Source of the DNA: an uncultured Gemmatimonadota bacterium
Lineage (GTDB): Bacteria; Gemmatimonadota; Gemmatimonadetes; Gemmatimonadales; GWC2-71-9
DNA length: 23,206 nt
Assembly: GCA_946887295.1 (NCBI GenBank)
Contig: CAMPKP010000041.1
Location: 1 to 23,206 of the forward strand
Direction of reading: 5' to 3'
A program made the translations under genes and the position numbers. Under the pieces are notes generated by a model that was given only the letters and a program-made list of their open reading frames with translations, was not told the origin of the DNA and did not search any database. Shown here one piece after another: positions 14,763 to 22,644 of this stretch (positions are counted from its first letter, which is position 1; each line of letters starts with the position of its first letter).

Positions 14763-17700
14763 CTATCCCTCGCCCAGCCGGGCCAGCCCCTGCTCCGCCT
14801 GCTGGATGAAGGGCTTCAGGGCGGCGTCGGCGGTCTTCCACTGGGCGAGGACCTCCCGGTACTCCTGGCGGGCCTCCGCCCGCCGGCCGAGCTGCTCGTA
14901 GGCGGCCCCGCGGAGGAGCCGCACCCGGCCCAGCATACCCCAGCGGGAATCGAAACCGCCGGTCCGGAGGGCGGCCGGCTCGAAGTCGCGCAGCGTGCTC
15001 AGGGTGCGCTGGTAGTCGCCCAGGAGGAAGTAGGCCTGGGCTGCGAGCGGCCGATTGTAGAGCCCCGCGGTCCACTTCGGCATGGCCCCGTCCGGCGCGC
15101 TCGGCTCGCCGAGCATTCGGCGGGCGCCGGTCGAGTCTCCGTGGCTCAACGCCAGCAGCGCGCGGACCTCGGGCGAGAGGGCCTCGCCGGTCATGGCCCG
15201 ATACTCGACCAGCGCGGTGCTGTCCGCACTCGGACCGGTGAAGAGACCGATCGCGGCCGACGCCCCGCTGTGGACCAGATGCTTCCTCGCGTCCGCCTTC
15301 GCCATGCGGCCGGCCTCGGCGGCGCTCTGCCACACCTGACGCAGCGAGGCCGCCGGCACGCCGACGCCGGCGTAGAGCTCGCCCAGTACCATCCGGCGCC
15401 AGCTCTCGTCCATCGCGTTGCCCGATCCGGCGGCGGGGTGCTTCACCACCTCACGGCGGACCTGGTCGGCCAGATCGAGCGCCTTGGCGGCGTTGGCGAG
15501 GTCGCCCTGGTAGGCGAAGACGTTGGCGGCGGCCGCGATGTCGAACACCACCGTGGGGGTTCCCTGGTACGGCCGGAAGTCCTGGGGTGCGACGGTGTCC
15601 AGCGCGGTCCGGAGCTGCTCCGCCGCGCGGTCGATGTCCCCCGACGCGAACCGGATCCGGGCCTCGACGAAGGGCAGCTCGGGATGGACCGTGGTGGTGT
15701 TGCGGAACCGGTCCACCTCCCCCAGCGCCGCGTCGAAGTTGCCCGAGGCCAGGTACGCGTCCACCATCGCGCCGTGGGCCCGCAGCGTGCTCGGCTGGGT
15801 GGCGACCCAGTTGCGCGCGGTGGTGAGTCCCGCCGCCCGGGCCCGGCGAACCGCCGTCTGCAGCGAGATGCTGTCCACCAGGGGTCGGCCGTCGGACGCC
15901 GCGGCGAGGGCGAACGAGTCGCTCGCCACCAGCGCGTATGCCGGCTTGGTCTCCGCCGCCACTCCCAGCATCCACTGCACGTGGTCGTAGGCCAGCGCGT
16001 AGTCGGGGTCGAGGTCGAGCGCCCGGCGAAAGGCCCGGATGGCCTGGGTGAACGCCGGGGCACGATCGGGGGCCGCCTCGTCGTGGAACCACGCCTCACC
16101 CAGCCCGTACCACGCGTCGGCGTCGTGGGCGTCCCGGGCCAGCAGATGCTGGTAGAGGTCACGCGCCTCGCCGTACTCGCCGCCGATGAAGGCGCGGTAC
16201 GCGTTGATGACGGTGCGGTCGTGCTCCGGCAGATTGCCTGAGTTCGCGGTGGCCCTCACGATCGCGCGGTCGGCCACCGAGTCGTTGGTGCCGACCAGCC
16301 AGCCGCGGGTCAGCGCGAGCTTGTAGTAGGCCAACCCGAACGTGGTGTCGATCGCCACCGCACGGCCGAGGTCGCGCTCTGCGCCGGCCAGGTCCCAGCG
16401 GTTGAGCCGATCCACCCCGGCCAGGTAGGCGCGGTACGCCTCGAGCGACGGGCTGGTGGAGCGCGCCAGCCCCACCGGCAGGTCGGTGGGCGCACCCGAC
16501 AGGTCCAGCAGCTTGGCCGCGAGCTGGTCGAAGAGGGGCCGGGCGTCCTCTCCGGCCCGGTCGTCCACCCGGGCGATGCTGATTCGGGAGCCGCTCGCGA
16601 CATCGTATACCCGGGCGGCGAGGTGGAGCGAGTCGCCCACCCGGGTGAAGTCGCCCAGGACCACGGTCCACACTCCGGCGTCCCGCGCCAGCCGCCGGGC
16701 CATGTCGAGACCGATGTCCTCCCGGGGCTCGACCTCCTGGCGGCCGAGCAGATCGTGCAGCCGCTCCTGGTCCACGACCGTGAGGTCGTTCCACTGCGAG
16801 AGGTTGAGGCCCAGCATGCTGACGCTGCCGTCGCGCATCCACTCCACGGCGGGATCGTCGCGCAGGTTGTCGAACGGCAGCACCAGGATCGAATGCCGGG
16901 GATTCACTCCCTCGGGAGGCCCCTCGCTCCGCCGGGCGAGGCCCACCGTCGCGCCCAGCGCGGCGAGCGCGATCGCCGCGGCGGCCACCGCCGCCCTGCG
17001 GCGGTCGACTCGCTTCGCCGGCAGCTCCCGCTCCCCCGCCACCGCCTGGCGCAGCTCCTCCCCGGTCTGCCAGCGCTCGCCCGGCTGCTTTTCCAGCGCC
17101 TTCATCACGGCACCCGCCAGCGGCCGGGGGCAGTCTGCCCGCACCCGCTCGATCGGCACCGGGCGCTCCGCGATGTGCTTGGAGACCACCACCCGGTTGG
17201 TGCCCTGGAAGGGCGGGTGGCCGGCCAGCATCTCGTAGGCGACGACGCCGAGGCCATAGAGATCGCTCCGGCTGTCGACCTCCTCGCCGGCCGCCTGCTC
17301 CGGGCTCATGTAGCTGGGCGTGCCGACGGCGACGCCCTGCCCCGTGCTGGAGGCGCCGTCCGCGACCATCGCGCACGCGATGCCGAAGTCGGCGAGGAGC
17401 GGTCGGCCGCTGCCGCTCTCCAGCAGCACGTTCTCCGGCTTCACGTCGCGATGCACCACGCCGGCGCGGCCGGCCGCATCGAGGGCGGCCGCGAGGTCGG
17501 CCACGATCCGCGCCACGTCCTCCACCGGCAGCTTCCCCTCCCGGGCGAGCCGCTGGCGCAGGCTCTCTCCGTCCACCTCGTCCATGACGTAGTAGAGGAG
17601 GCCCTCGGCGGTGCCTGCGGCGTGGACGGCGACGATGCCGGGATGACGGAGTCTGGCGATGGTGCGCGCTTCGGCCAGAAAGCGGCGGACGATCGAGGGG

Positions 17701-17873
17701 TGAGCGGCGAGCTCGGGATGGACGACCTTGATCGCCACCCTGCGGTCGAGCGCGGTATCGGTCGCGAGGAAGACGACGCCCATTCCGCCCCGTCCCAGCT
17801 CGCGCTCCAGCCGATACTGCGGCTCGAGCGCGGCCTGGAGGGCCTCGAACGGGTCGATCGTCTGCTGGCTCAT
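14763..17873 (-). CDS. Transmembrane Ser/Thr protein kinase with TolB/FlgO-like and TPR extracytoplasmic region
   Basis: The 1036-aa protein has a Hanks-type kinase domain (about 20-285): glycine loop GRGGMGVV (27-34), Lys49 in VAIKV, catalytic HRDVKPEN (141-148, Asp143), DFG (162-164) and GTPSYMSPEQ (184-193). All catalytic residues are present, so it should be active. A single membrane helix follows (about 294-313). The outer part starts with SILVLPFDNLRDD (328-340), resembling the FlgO/TolB-like module that often follows such kinases, then many TPR-like repeats to the C-terminus (for example 495-530 and 610-650). The layout suggests a receptor sensing envelope or protein partners and phosphorylating cytosolic targets; ligand and targets are unknown. 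It is divergent from an AraC-type gene. Confidence 0.93.
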   Translation of the reverse strand: MSQQTIDPFEALQAALEPQYRLERELGRGGMGVVFLATDTALDRRVAIKVVHPELAAHPSIVRRFLAEARTIARLRHPGIVAVHAAGTAEGLLYYVMDEVDGESLRQRLAREGKLPVEDVARIVADLAAALDAAGRAGVVHRDVKPENVLLESGSGRPLLADFGIACAMVADGASSTGQGVAVGTPSYMSPEQAAGEEVDSRSDLYGLGVVAYEMLAGHPPFQGTNRVVVSKHIAERPVPIERVRADCPRPLAGAVMKALEKQPGERWQTGEELRQAVAGERELPAKRVDRRRAAVAAAAIALAALGATVGLARRSEGPPEGVNPRHSILVLPFDNLRDDPAVEWMRDGSVSMLGLNLSQWNDLTVVDQERLHDLLGRQEVEPREDIGLDMARRLARDAGVWTVVLGDFTRVGDSLHLAARVYDVASGSRISIARVDDRAGEDARPLFDQLAAKLLDLSGAPTDLPVGLARSTSPSLEAYRAYLAGVDRLNRWDLAGAERDLGRAVAIDTTFGLAYYKLALTRGWLVGTNDSVADRAIVRATANSGNLPEHDRTVINAYRAFIGGEYGEARDLYQHLLARDAHDADAWYGLGEAWFHDEAAPDRAPAFTQAIRAFRRALDLDPDYALAYDHVQWMLGVAAETKPAYALVASDSFALAAASDGRPLVDSISLQTAVRRARAAGLTTARNWVATQPSTLRAHGAMVDAYLASGNFDAALGEVDRFRNTTTVHPELPFVEARIRFASGDIDRAAEQLRTALDTVAPQDFRPYQGTPTVVFDIAAAANVFAYQGDLANAAKALDLADQVRREVVKHPAAGSGNAMDESWRRMVLGELYAGVGVPAASLRQVWQSAAEAGRMAKADARKHLVHSGASAAIGLFTGPSADSTALVEYRAMTGEALSPEVRALLALSHGDSTGARRMLGEPSAPDGAMPKWTAGLYNRPLAAQAYFLLGDYQRTLSTLRDFEPAALRTGGFDSRWGMLGRVRLLRGAAYEQLGRRAEARQEYREVLAQWKTADAALKPFIQQAEQGLARLGEG

Positions 17874-17902
17874 GCGTGACCGCTCGAGAGGGACGAGCCG
17901 GA

Positions 17903-17908
17903 AATATA
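17903..17908 (-). promoter_or_regulatory. Candidate -10 box of the kinase gene
   Basis: TATATT on minus lies about 30 nt before the ATG, giving a leader of roughly 24 nt. The -35 region is weak (TCCAAA at 17 bp spacing). The hexamer and its TTTC context match the rnpB -10 box. Confidence 0.3.
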
Positions 17909-17977
17909 CCGAGCCGGGATCATCGTTTGGATGCGCTTTCGCCGAAAAACGTTGCCCCGGGCGGCGTTTCAGGACGT

Positions 17978-17994
17978 TTCGGGTTGAACCCGAA
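17978..17994. promoter_or_regulatory. Perfect 17-bp palindrome, candidate operator
   Basis: TTCGGGTTGAACCCGAA has two perfect 8-bp arms around one central base. It lies in the 167-bp gap between the divergent kinase and AraC genes and directly abuts TTGACG (17995-18000), a possible -35 box for the AraC gene. Such symmetry suggests binding of a dimeric regulator; which one is unknown. Confidence 0.5.
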
Positions 17995-18030
17995 TTGACG
18001 TCTCAGTTCCATCCTCTTGCACCATCGCCT

Positions 18031-18035
18031 GGAGG
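18031..18035 (+). promoter_or_regulatory. Ribosome binding site deciding the AraC-gene start
   Basis: GGAGG sits 5 nt before GTG 18041. The alternative TTG 18017 lies upstream of this site and has none of its own. Confidence 0.7.
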
Positions 18036-18040
18036 ATCCC

Positions 18041-18925
18041 GTGCCCGCCACCGCCGATCTGCCCGCCACCACCGTCGCCGCGGTGCTCCTTCCGGGGGAG
18101 CGCCTGCGGGTGGACGCGGCCGGAAACGGGTGCTTCGCGGTCGTGCATCGCGACTCGGTGCCGGACGCGGTCCGGGTGGTGCGTGAGCGCGCGGTGGACG
18201 CGGTGCTGCTCTCGGTGCATCGCTGCCCGCCGGAGCAGGTGGAGGCGGTGCGCCACCTCGTGCGGGAGTTCCCCGGGATCCCGACGGTCGCGCTGGTCTC
18301 CCAGCACGATCCCTCCTCGACGGAAATGCTGCTCCGGCTCGGGGCCTCGGGCGTGCAGCAGGTGGTGGACGTCACCTCGCCCACCGGATGGAACCGCCTG
18401 CGGCAGGTGGTCGGCCAGCCGGCCACGCGCGCGGTCTCGCGGATCCAGGGGCCGATCCTGACGGCGCTCGCCGGCGCCCCGGCCGATGCCCGGCTCTTCG
18501 TGGAGGCCATGATCAGACTGGCCCCGGATACGCCGACCGTAACCGCGCTGGCCGAGCGGCTGTACGTTCGCCCGAGCACGCTGATGTCGCGCTTCTCGCG
18601 CGCGGGACTTCCCTCTCCCAAGAACTATCTGTCGGCCATCCGCCTGCTCCACGCCGCCTACCTCTTCGAGGCCTCGGGGCTGTCCGTCGCCGACGTCGCC
18701 TACCGGCTCGAGTACTCGTCACCTCAGAGCTTCGGCCGGCACCTCCGCGCCATGCTGGGTGTCACCGCCCTCGAGTTCCGGCGGCGGTTTCCCTTCCCGG
18801 TGGCACTGGAGCGGTTCGTGGAGCTGATGGTGGAGCCCTACCGCGAGGTATGGAGGGACTTCCATCCGGTGGCGGGAGTGCAGATCGGGTCCGGAGCGCA
18901 GCACGGATCGGTGCAGGCCGGATAG
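18041..18925 (+). CDS. AraC-family transcriptional regulator with degenerate receiver-like N-terminus
   Basis: The 294-aa protein ends in an AraC-type double helix-turn-helix (about 160-250): VTALAERLYVRPSTLMSRFS is the first helix-turn-helix, and SVADVAYRLEYSSPQSFGRH with LGVTALEFRRRF forms the second and signature. The N-terminal part (about 12-128) has the alternating pattern of a response-regulator receiver (AVDAVLLSVHRC, IPTVALVSQHD, GASGVQQVVD), but the phospho-acceptor position after the third strand reads LLSVHR, with no Asp. It therefore probably does not receive phosphate from a histidine kinase. GTG 18041 is chosen for its GGAGG site. It is divergent from the Ser/Thr kinase across a palindrome, so it may regulate itself, the kinase, or both. 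It converges with the S58 peptidase gene, 18 bp away. Confidence 0.85.
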   Translation: MPATADLPATTVAAVLLPGERLRVDAAGNGCFAVVHRDSVPDAVRVVRERAVDAVLLSVHRCPPEQVEAVRHLVREFPGIPTVALVSQHDPSSTEMLLRLGASGVQQVVDVTSPTGWNRLRQVVGQPATRAVSRIQGPILTALAGAPADARLFVEAMIRLAPDTPTVTALAERLYVRPSTLMSRFSRAGLPSPKNYLSAIRLLHAAYLFEASGLSVADVAYRLEYSSPQSFGRHLRAMLGVTALEFRRRFPFPVALERFVELMVEPYREVWRDFHPVAGVQIGSGAQHGSVQAG

Positions 18926-18943
18926 GTGACGCCTGTTCCCCGG

Positions 18944-20161
18944 TCACCTGGGCAGCCGGCCGTACTTCCGCAGGACTTCCTTGAGTCGGTCATGCGGCAG
19001 CGCCGGCACGACGTAGCCATCCGCGCCGCGCATGGTCTTCGCCGCCAGCATCGCGTTGATGATCGCTTCCTCGGTCGCCTGGACCGTGGCCTCATACACC
19101 GGGTCGATCCGGTCCTCGCCCAGCATTCGCACCGGACGGACCCCGTGCTCGCCCGGTTTCCCGGTGCTCGCGGTGGAGAAGGCGATGAACAGGTCGCCCG
19201 ATCCGGCGCCGGCGATGCCGCCCATGCGGCCGACGCCGAGGGCCACGTGCCGCGCCACGCGGCGGAGCTGGTGCGGGAGCAGCGGGGCGTCGGTGGCGAC
19301 AACCGCGATGATGGAGCCCTGGTCCTTGTCGGGCCGGACGGGGCCGGCAGGGCAGCGCATCGCGGCGCGCGTCGAGTCGAGGTCCGGGGCGTCGTAGCAG
19401 TCGGCGGGCTCGGTGATCTCCTGCCCGACGGGAACGCCGGCGATCCGGAGCAGCCGGCGCTGGCCGAAGTTGCACTGCACCAGCACGCCGACCGTGAAGC
19501 CCCCGGCCCGGTCGGCGAGCTTCCGGCTCGCCGTGCCGATCCCGCCCTTGAAGCCGAGGCAGATCATGCCGGTGCCGCCGCCGACGTTGCCCTCGGGCAC
19601 CGGCCCGGCCACCGCGCTCTCGAGCGCACGGAAGGCGTGCTCCTTGGTCACATGGAAGCCGTAGATGTCGCTCAGGTCTCCGTCCCAAGTCTCGGCGACG
19701 ACCGGCAGGCAGCAGTTGAAGGCATCGGCGAGCCGGGTGCGCCCCCACTCGATCACGGCATCGCGCACGGTGCCGACGCTGTTCGTGTTGGTGATCGTGA
19801 TGGGATACGCCAGCACGCCGTAGTCGTCGATCCACGCCGTGCCGGTCATCTCGCCGTTGCCGTTGAGGCTGAACCATCCGGCGAAGACGGGGTCGAGGTC
19901 GCCCTTTCCCCGGGGAAACACCGCGGTGACGCCGGTGCGCACCGGGCCCCGCCCGACCACGAGCCTGCCCGACCCTCGCACGATCGTCACGTGTCCGACG
20001 GTCACGCCGGGCACGTCGGTGATCGCGTCCAGGCGCCCCGGGGTGCCCTCGAGCGGGATCCCGATGTCCCGGGCGCGCTCCGTCCCCGCCTGCGCGGCGA
20101 CCGAGCCCGAGGCCAGCGACAGCGCCAGCAGCAGCAAGGACCGCCTCCAGAGCGGGCTCAC
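18944..20161 (-). CDS. Exported P1/S58-family peptidase (DmpA/L-aminopeptidase-D-esterase type)
   Basis: S58 enzymes are N-terminal-nucleophile aminopeptidases that cut themselves before a Ser to become active. The 405-aa protein opens with a signal peptide (MSPLWRRSLLLLALSLASGS, then VAAQA), placing it outside the inner membrane. The mature part begins RARDIGIPLEGTPGRLDAIT (30-49), DVPGVTVGHVTIV. Family landmarks are ITNTNSVGTVRDAV (123-136), GNVGGGTGM (191-199), and GAGSGDLFIAF (318-328), where Ser321 is the expected nucleophile after Gly320. GTG 20161 is chosen because it gives the signal peptide; the frame stays open further upstream but overlaps the yfiT-like gene and is not coding. The natural substrate is unknown; D-amino-acid or beta-peptides are cleaved by relatives. 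Confidence 0.9.
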   Translation of the reverse strand: MSPLWRRSLLLLALSLASGSVAAQAGTERARDIGIPLEGTPGRLDAITDVPGVTVGHVTIVRGSGRLVVGRGPVRTGVTAVFPRGKGDLDPVFAGWFSLNGNGEMTGTAWIDDYGVLAYPITITNTNSVGTVRDAVIEWGRTRLADAFNCCLPVVAETWDGDLSDIYGFHVTKEHAFRALESAVAGPVPEGNVGGGTGMICLGFKGGIGTASRKLADRAGGFTVGVLVQCNFGQRRLLRIAGVPVGQEITEPADCYDAPDLDSTRAAMRCPAGPVRPDKDQGSIIAVVATDAPLLPHQLRRVARHVALGVGRMGGIAGAGSGDLFIAFSTASTGKPGEHGVRPVRMLGEDRIDPVYEATVQATEEAIINAMLAAKTMRGADGYVVPALPHDRLKEVLRKYGRLPR

Positions 20162-20252
20162 GAGTGCGACCGAAAGACGAAGGACACCGCGCCCATGGGG
20201 CACAGCGCGGCCCGGAGATAGACGACCTCCGATCTCCCGCCGGGATCCTGGA

Positions 20253-20798
20253 TCAACCCCGCGCTCCCCCGCCCCATCCCATGCGATCGCGGAGCCGGGT
20301 GACATGCGCGGTGTGGTGCTCCCCGTGCCAGGCGTACATCGCGAGCGCCTCATCGAGCGGCCACTCCCGTCCATGCTCGGGGTGGACGAATCTCCGCTCC
20401 CAGGCGGCGGAATCGAGGCGCCGGAGCAGCTCGACCCAGCGGCGGTGCAGCGCCTCGAGCAGCGCCAGCGAGATCTCCACCGGCGCGGTATGGGCGTCGG
20501 GGAGCTCGGCCCAGCGGTGCTCCATGTAGGGCCTGATGGTCGGGGTGGGCTCCGTGAGCGCGAGCCGAAAGCGGGTGTAGGCGTTGAGGTGGCTGTCGGG
20601 AACGTGGTGCACCACCTGGCGCACCGTCCAGCCACCGTCACGATAGGGAGTGTCGAGCTGCGCGTCGCTCAGGCCGGCGACCGCCGCGCGGAGCCGGCCC
20701 GGGGCCGCCGCGATCCGCGCGATGCGCTCGAGGCGCCGCTCCGGCGTCTGCACACCGTCGAATGCGAACTGGCCTATGGGATAGCGGGGATCGTCCAT
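20253..20798 (-). CDS. YfiT/DinB-superfamily metal-dependent protein
   Basis: The 181-aa protein is a four-helix DinB-type protein close to YfiT, for which metal-dependent hydrolase or thiol (bacillithiol) S-transferase activity has been proposed. The start DPRYPIGQFAFDG is typical of YfiT. Metal-ligand histidines lie in WTVRQVVHHVPDSH (57-70, His64/His65) and MYAWHGEHHTAHV (154-166, His158 and His162). Which low-molecular-weight thiol, if any, it uses here is unknown. ATG 20798 follows the stop of the upstream small gene by 3 bp, so the two are cotranscribed. The 91 bp down to the S58 gene hold nothing distinctive. Confidence 0.85.
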   Translation of the reverse strand: MDDPRYPIGQFAFDGVQTPERRLERIARIAAAPGRLRAAVAGLSDAQLDTPYRDGGWTVRQVVHHVPDSHLNAYTRFRLALTEPTPTIRPYMEHRWAELPDAHTAPVEISLALLEALHRRWVELLRRLDSAAWERRFVHPEHGREWPLDEALAMYAWHGEHHTAHVTRLRDRMGWGGGARG

Positions 20799-20801
20799 GG
20801 A

Positions 20802-21032
20802 TCACTGATCCTCGACCCGGCGGCGCGGGTTGGCGTTCGGGGGGTCCTGCGCGCCCCCGCGGAACTCGAAGTGGGACTCCTGCAGCGCGCGCTCCATCGG
20901 ATCGGAGGCCATCTGTTGCAGCAGGAACCGCGCGAGCACGACCTCGGCGATCCGCGAGGCGGGCTCCCACTGGCCGGGAATCAGCTCGGGATAGAGATGG
21001 GCGAACTCTGGACGAAGGCGGGCTTCCCGCAT
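20802..21032 (-). CDS. Small protein of unknown function
   Basis: The 76-aa protein starts MREARLRPEFAHLYPELIPG and continues QWEPASRIAEVVLARFLLQQ, a mostly helical core, ending in a charged, disordered tail (FRGGAQDPPNANPRRRVEDQ). There is no signal peptide, Cys or known motif. It looks real: GAAGG precedes the ATG closely, codon use matches the neighbours, and it abuts the yfiT-like gene by 3 bp. I cannot name the family. A TAAATT (21044-21039 on minus) ends 6 nt before the ATG and could be a -10 box for a very short leader. Confidence 0.6.
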   Translation of the reverse strand: MREARLRPEFAHLYPELIPGQWEPASRIAEVVLARFLLQQMASDPMERALQESHFEFRGGAQDPPNANPRRRVEDQ

Positions 21033-21116
21033 GCCTTCAATTTAGCGGGCGCGGGCGCCGCGCAACCTTTTCCCGGCTTTCCGCATCTGAAAGGGTGCAA
21101 CATCACCGCAGTAAAC

Positions 21117-21156
21117 GGCCCCCGGAGTCGCGGCCAGCAGTATGACTCCGGGGGCC
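21117..21156 (-). terminator. Terminator hairpin after the M24 peptidase gene
   Basis: GGCCCCCGGAGTC (21117-21129) and GACTCCGGGGGCC (21144-21156) form a perfect 13-bp stem with a 14-nt loop. It starts 4 bp beyond the stop of the M24 peptidase gene. No T-tract follows. Confidence 0.7.
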
Positions 21157-21159
21157 ACC

Positions 21160-22530
21160 TCATTGCCCGCCCTTCGTCACCGGCGTCGAGTTCACCCCCT
21201 TCTCCCGTATCAGCCCGTAGAGCGGCTCCAGGTCCGCCGGCACCGCGGCGGTCAGGTTCTCCGGCCCCTTCTCGGTGAGGACCACCGTGTCCTCCAGCCG
21301 GATGTGGATCTTGCGCTCGGGGAACTGGAGGATCGGCTCCACGTTGAACACCACCCCGACGGTGAAGGGCTTCTCGGCCCAGGTGCCCGAGATGCCTCCG
21401 ACGTCGTGCACCGCGATGCCGACGAAGTGCCCGATGTACCGTCCGGTGCCCAGGAACTCGTCCCGGTACCCGTGGCGGGCGTATACCTGCTCCGCCGCGT
21501 CCTTCAGCGCCGTGAGCGTCACGCCCGGCTTGATCGCTGCGATGATCGCGTTCCGGGCGTCCAGGACGCAGCGATACATCTTCTCCTGCTCGGCCGTGAA
21601 CCGCCCGGACACGGGCCAGGTGCGGGTGATGTCGGAGGTGTAGTACTCCCAGTCCGATCCGTAATCCATGTAGACGATCTCCCCGGCCTGCATCTGCCGC
21701 CGGTTCTCCGTGTAGTGCACGATCGGCGTGAGGGGCCCCGACGGCACGATGGGCGGGAACGCGTCGCCATCCGCGCCCAGCCGGGTGCTCACGTACTGGG
21801 CTGCGGCCGCGATCTCGTATTCGTACATCCCCGGCCGGGTGGCTCGGATCGCCTCCGCCGTCGCCTCGGCTCCCATCCTCCCGCTGCGGCGGAGCCGCTC
21901 GATCTCATAAGGCGTCTTCACCCAGCGCAGCTCGTCGAGCAGCGGGCTCACGTCCGCCGTCTGGAGGTGGGATTCGGCCTCCCGGACTCGGTCCACCGCC
22001 ACCGCGTACGGCTGAGGCTGGCCGAAGAGCGGATGATCCATCGCCTGCGCCGCGAAGATCTGGGCCTCGAACCGCGCGTGGATCTGCGCGTCCGGCGGCG
22101 TGAGCTGGAGGTAGACCTTCTTCACCGCCGGGTTGCTGCCCGCGAAGCTGAGGAAGGTGAAGAAGCTCTCCATCGGCTGTATCTGGACGCCGTACTGCCG
22201 CTGCGGGTCCTTCACCTCGCGTAGCTGCGGCGTAACGCCGGCGCCGCCGAACTCCGGGCGCTTCACCGCGAACACCGCCGCGCTCTTGGTGATCCCGTTC
22301 AGGACCAGGACCGCGCCGGGCTCCTCGAGGCCGGTCAGGTAGTAGAAATCGGGCGACTGGCGGAACCGGAGCGGGTAGGGATGCTCGACTCCTCCGAGCA
22401 CCACCGCGATCCCGTCGGGGATCTTCGCGAGCAGCCGGGCACGACGCGCGGCGAACTCGGCCTTGTCGAGGTCCTGCCCGGCGAGCGCGGAGGGAAGCAG
22501 CATGAGCAGGAGGAAGCCCGACAGGCGCAT
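21160..22530 (-). CDS. Exported Xaa-Pro aminopeptidase-like M24 metallopeptidase
   Basis: M24B enzymes with a two-metal 'pita-bread' site remove residues ahead of proline. The 456-aa protein starts MRLSGFLLLMLLPSALAGQD, a signal peptide, so it acts outside the inner membrane, unlike cytosolic PepP. The N-terminal domain holds FRQSPDFYYLTGLEEPGAVL (56-75). All five metal ligands are visible: Asp289 (VYMDYG), Asp300 (YTSDITRTW), His368 (GHFVGIAVHD), Glu398 (FNVEP) and Glu413 (RLEDT). ATG 22530 is chosen over 22581 because it gives the signal peptide and follows a GAGG site. The nearby exported S58 enzyme suggests shared extracytoplasmic peptide breakdown, which is an inference. Confidence 0.92.
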   Translation of the reverse strand: MRLSGFLLLMLLPSALAGQDLDKAEFAARRARLLAKIPDGIAVVLGGVEHPYPLRFRQSPDFYYLTGLEEPGAVLVLNGITKSAAVFAVKRPEFGGAGVTPQLREVKDPQRQYGVQIQPMESFFTFLSFAGSNPAVKKVYLQLTPPDAQIHARFEAQIFAAQAMDHPLFGQPQPYAVAVDRVREAESHLQTADVSPLLDELRWVKTPYEIERLRRSGRMGAEATAEAIRATRPGMYEYEIAAAAQYVSTRLGADGDAFPPIVPSGPLTPIVHYTENRRQMQAGEIVYMDYGSDWEYYTSDITRTWPVSGRFTAEQEKMYRCVLDARNAIIAAIKPGVTLTALKDAAEQVYARHGYRDEFLGTGRYIGHFVGIAVHDVGGISGTWAEKPFTVGVVFNVEPILQFPERKIHIRLEDTVVLTEKGPENLTAAVPADLEPLYGLIREKGVNSTPVTKGGQ

Positions 22531-22588
22531 GGACGTGAGCCTCGTGATGGAATGTGGGACGGCCGCAGGTGATGGCCCCACCTGACGG

Positions 22589-22605
22589 CCTCCGCGCGCC
22601 GGAGG
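22589..22605. terminator. Weak hairpin between the lipoprotein and M24 peptidase genes
   Basis: CCTCCG (22589-22594) and CGGAGG (22600-22605) pair around a 5-nt loop, 40 bp past the lipoprotein stop on minus. The stem is short and has no T-tract on minus, so termination is uncertain. The rest of the 114-bp gap (22531-22644) shows no clear promoter. Confidence 0.25.
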
Positions 22606-22644
22606 TTTCCCGCTGGGCGCGATTCTCGCTTGTACCGAGTTGCG

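Noticed and set aside
14393..14901. Small plus-strand frames over rnpB
   Set aside because: They are antisense to conserved RNase P RNA blocks; the conservation is explained by the RNA.
13659..16241. 860-aa plus-strand open frame
   Set aside because: It runs antisense through the secreted-protein gene, across rnpB and into the kinase gene; a frame crossing a structural RNA is not credible.
20162..20641. N-terminal extension of the S58 peptidase to 565 aa
   Set aside because: It overlaps the YfiT-like gene out of frame, and the signal peptide begins at GTG 20161.
22589..22605. Riboswitch or leader RNA ahead of the M24 peptidase gene
   Set aside because: Only a short simple hairpin is visible; nothing matches a known riboswitch core.
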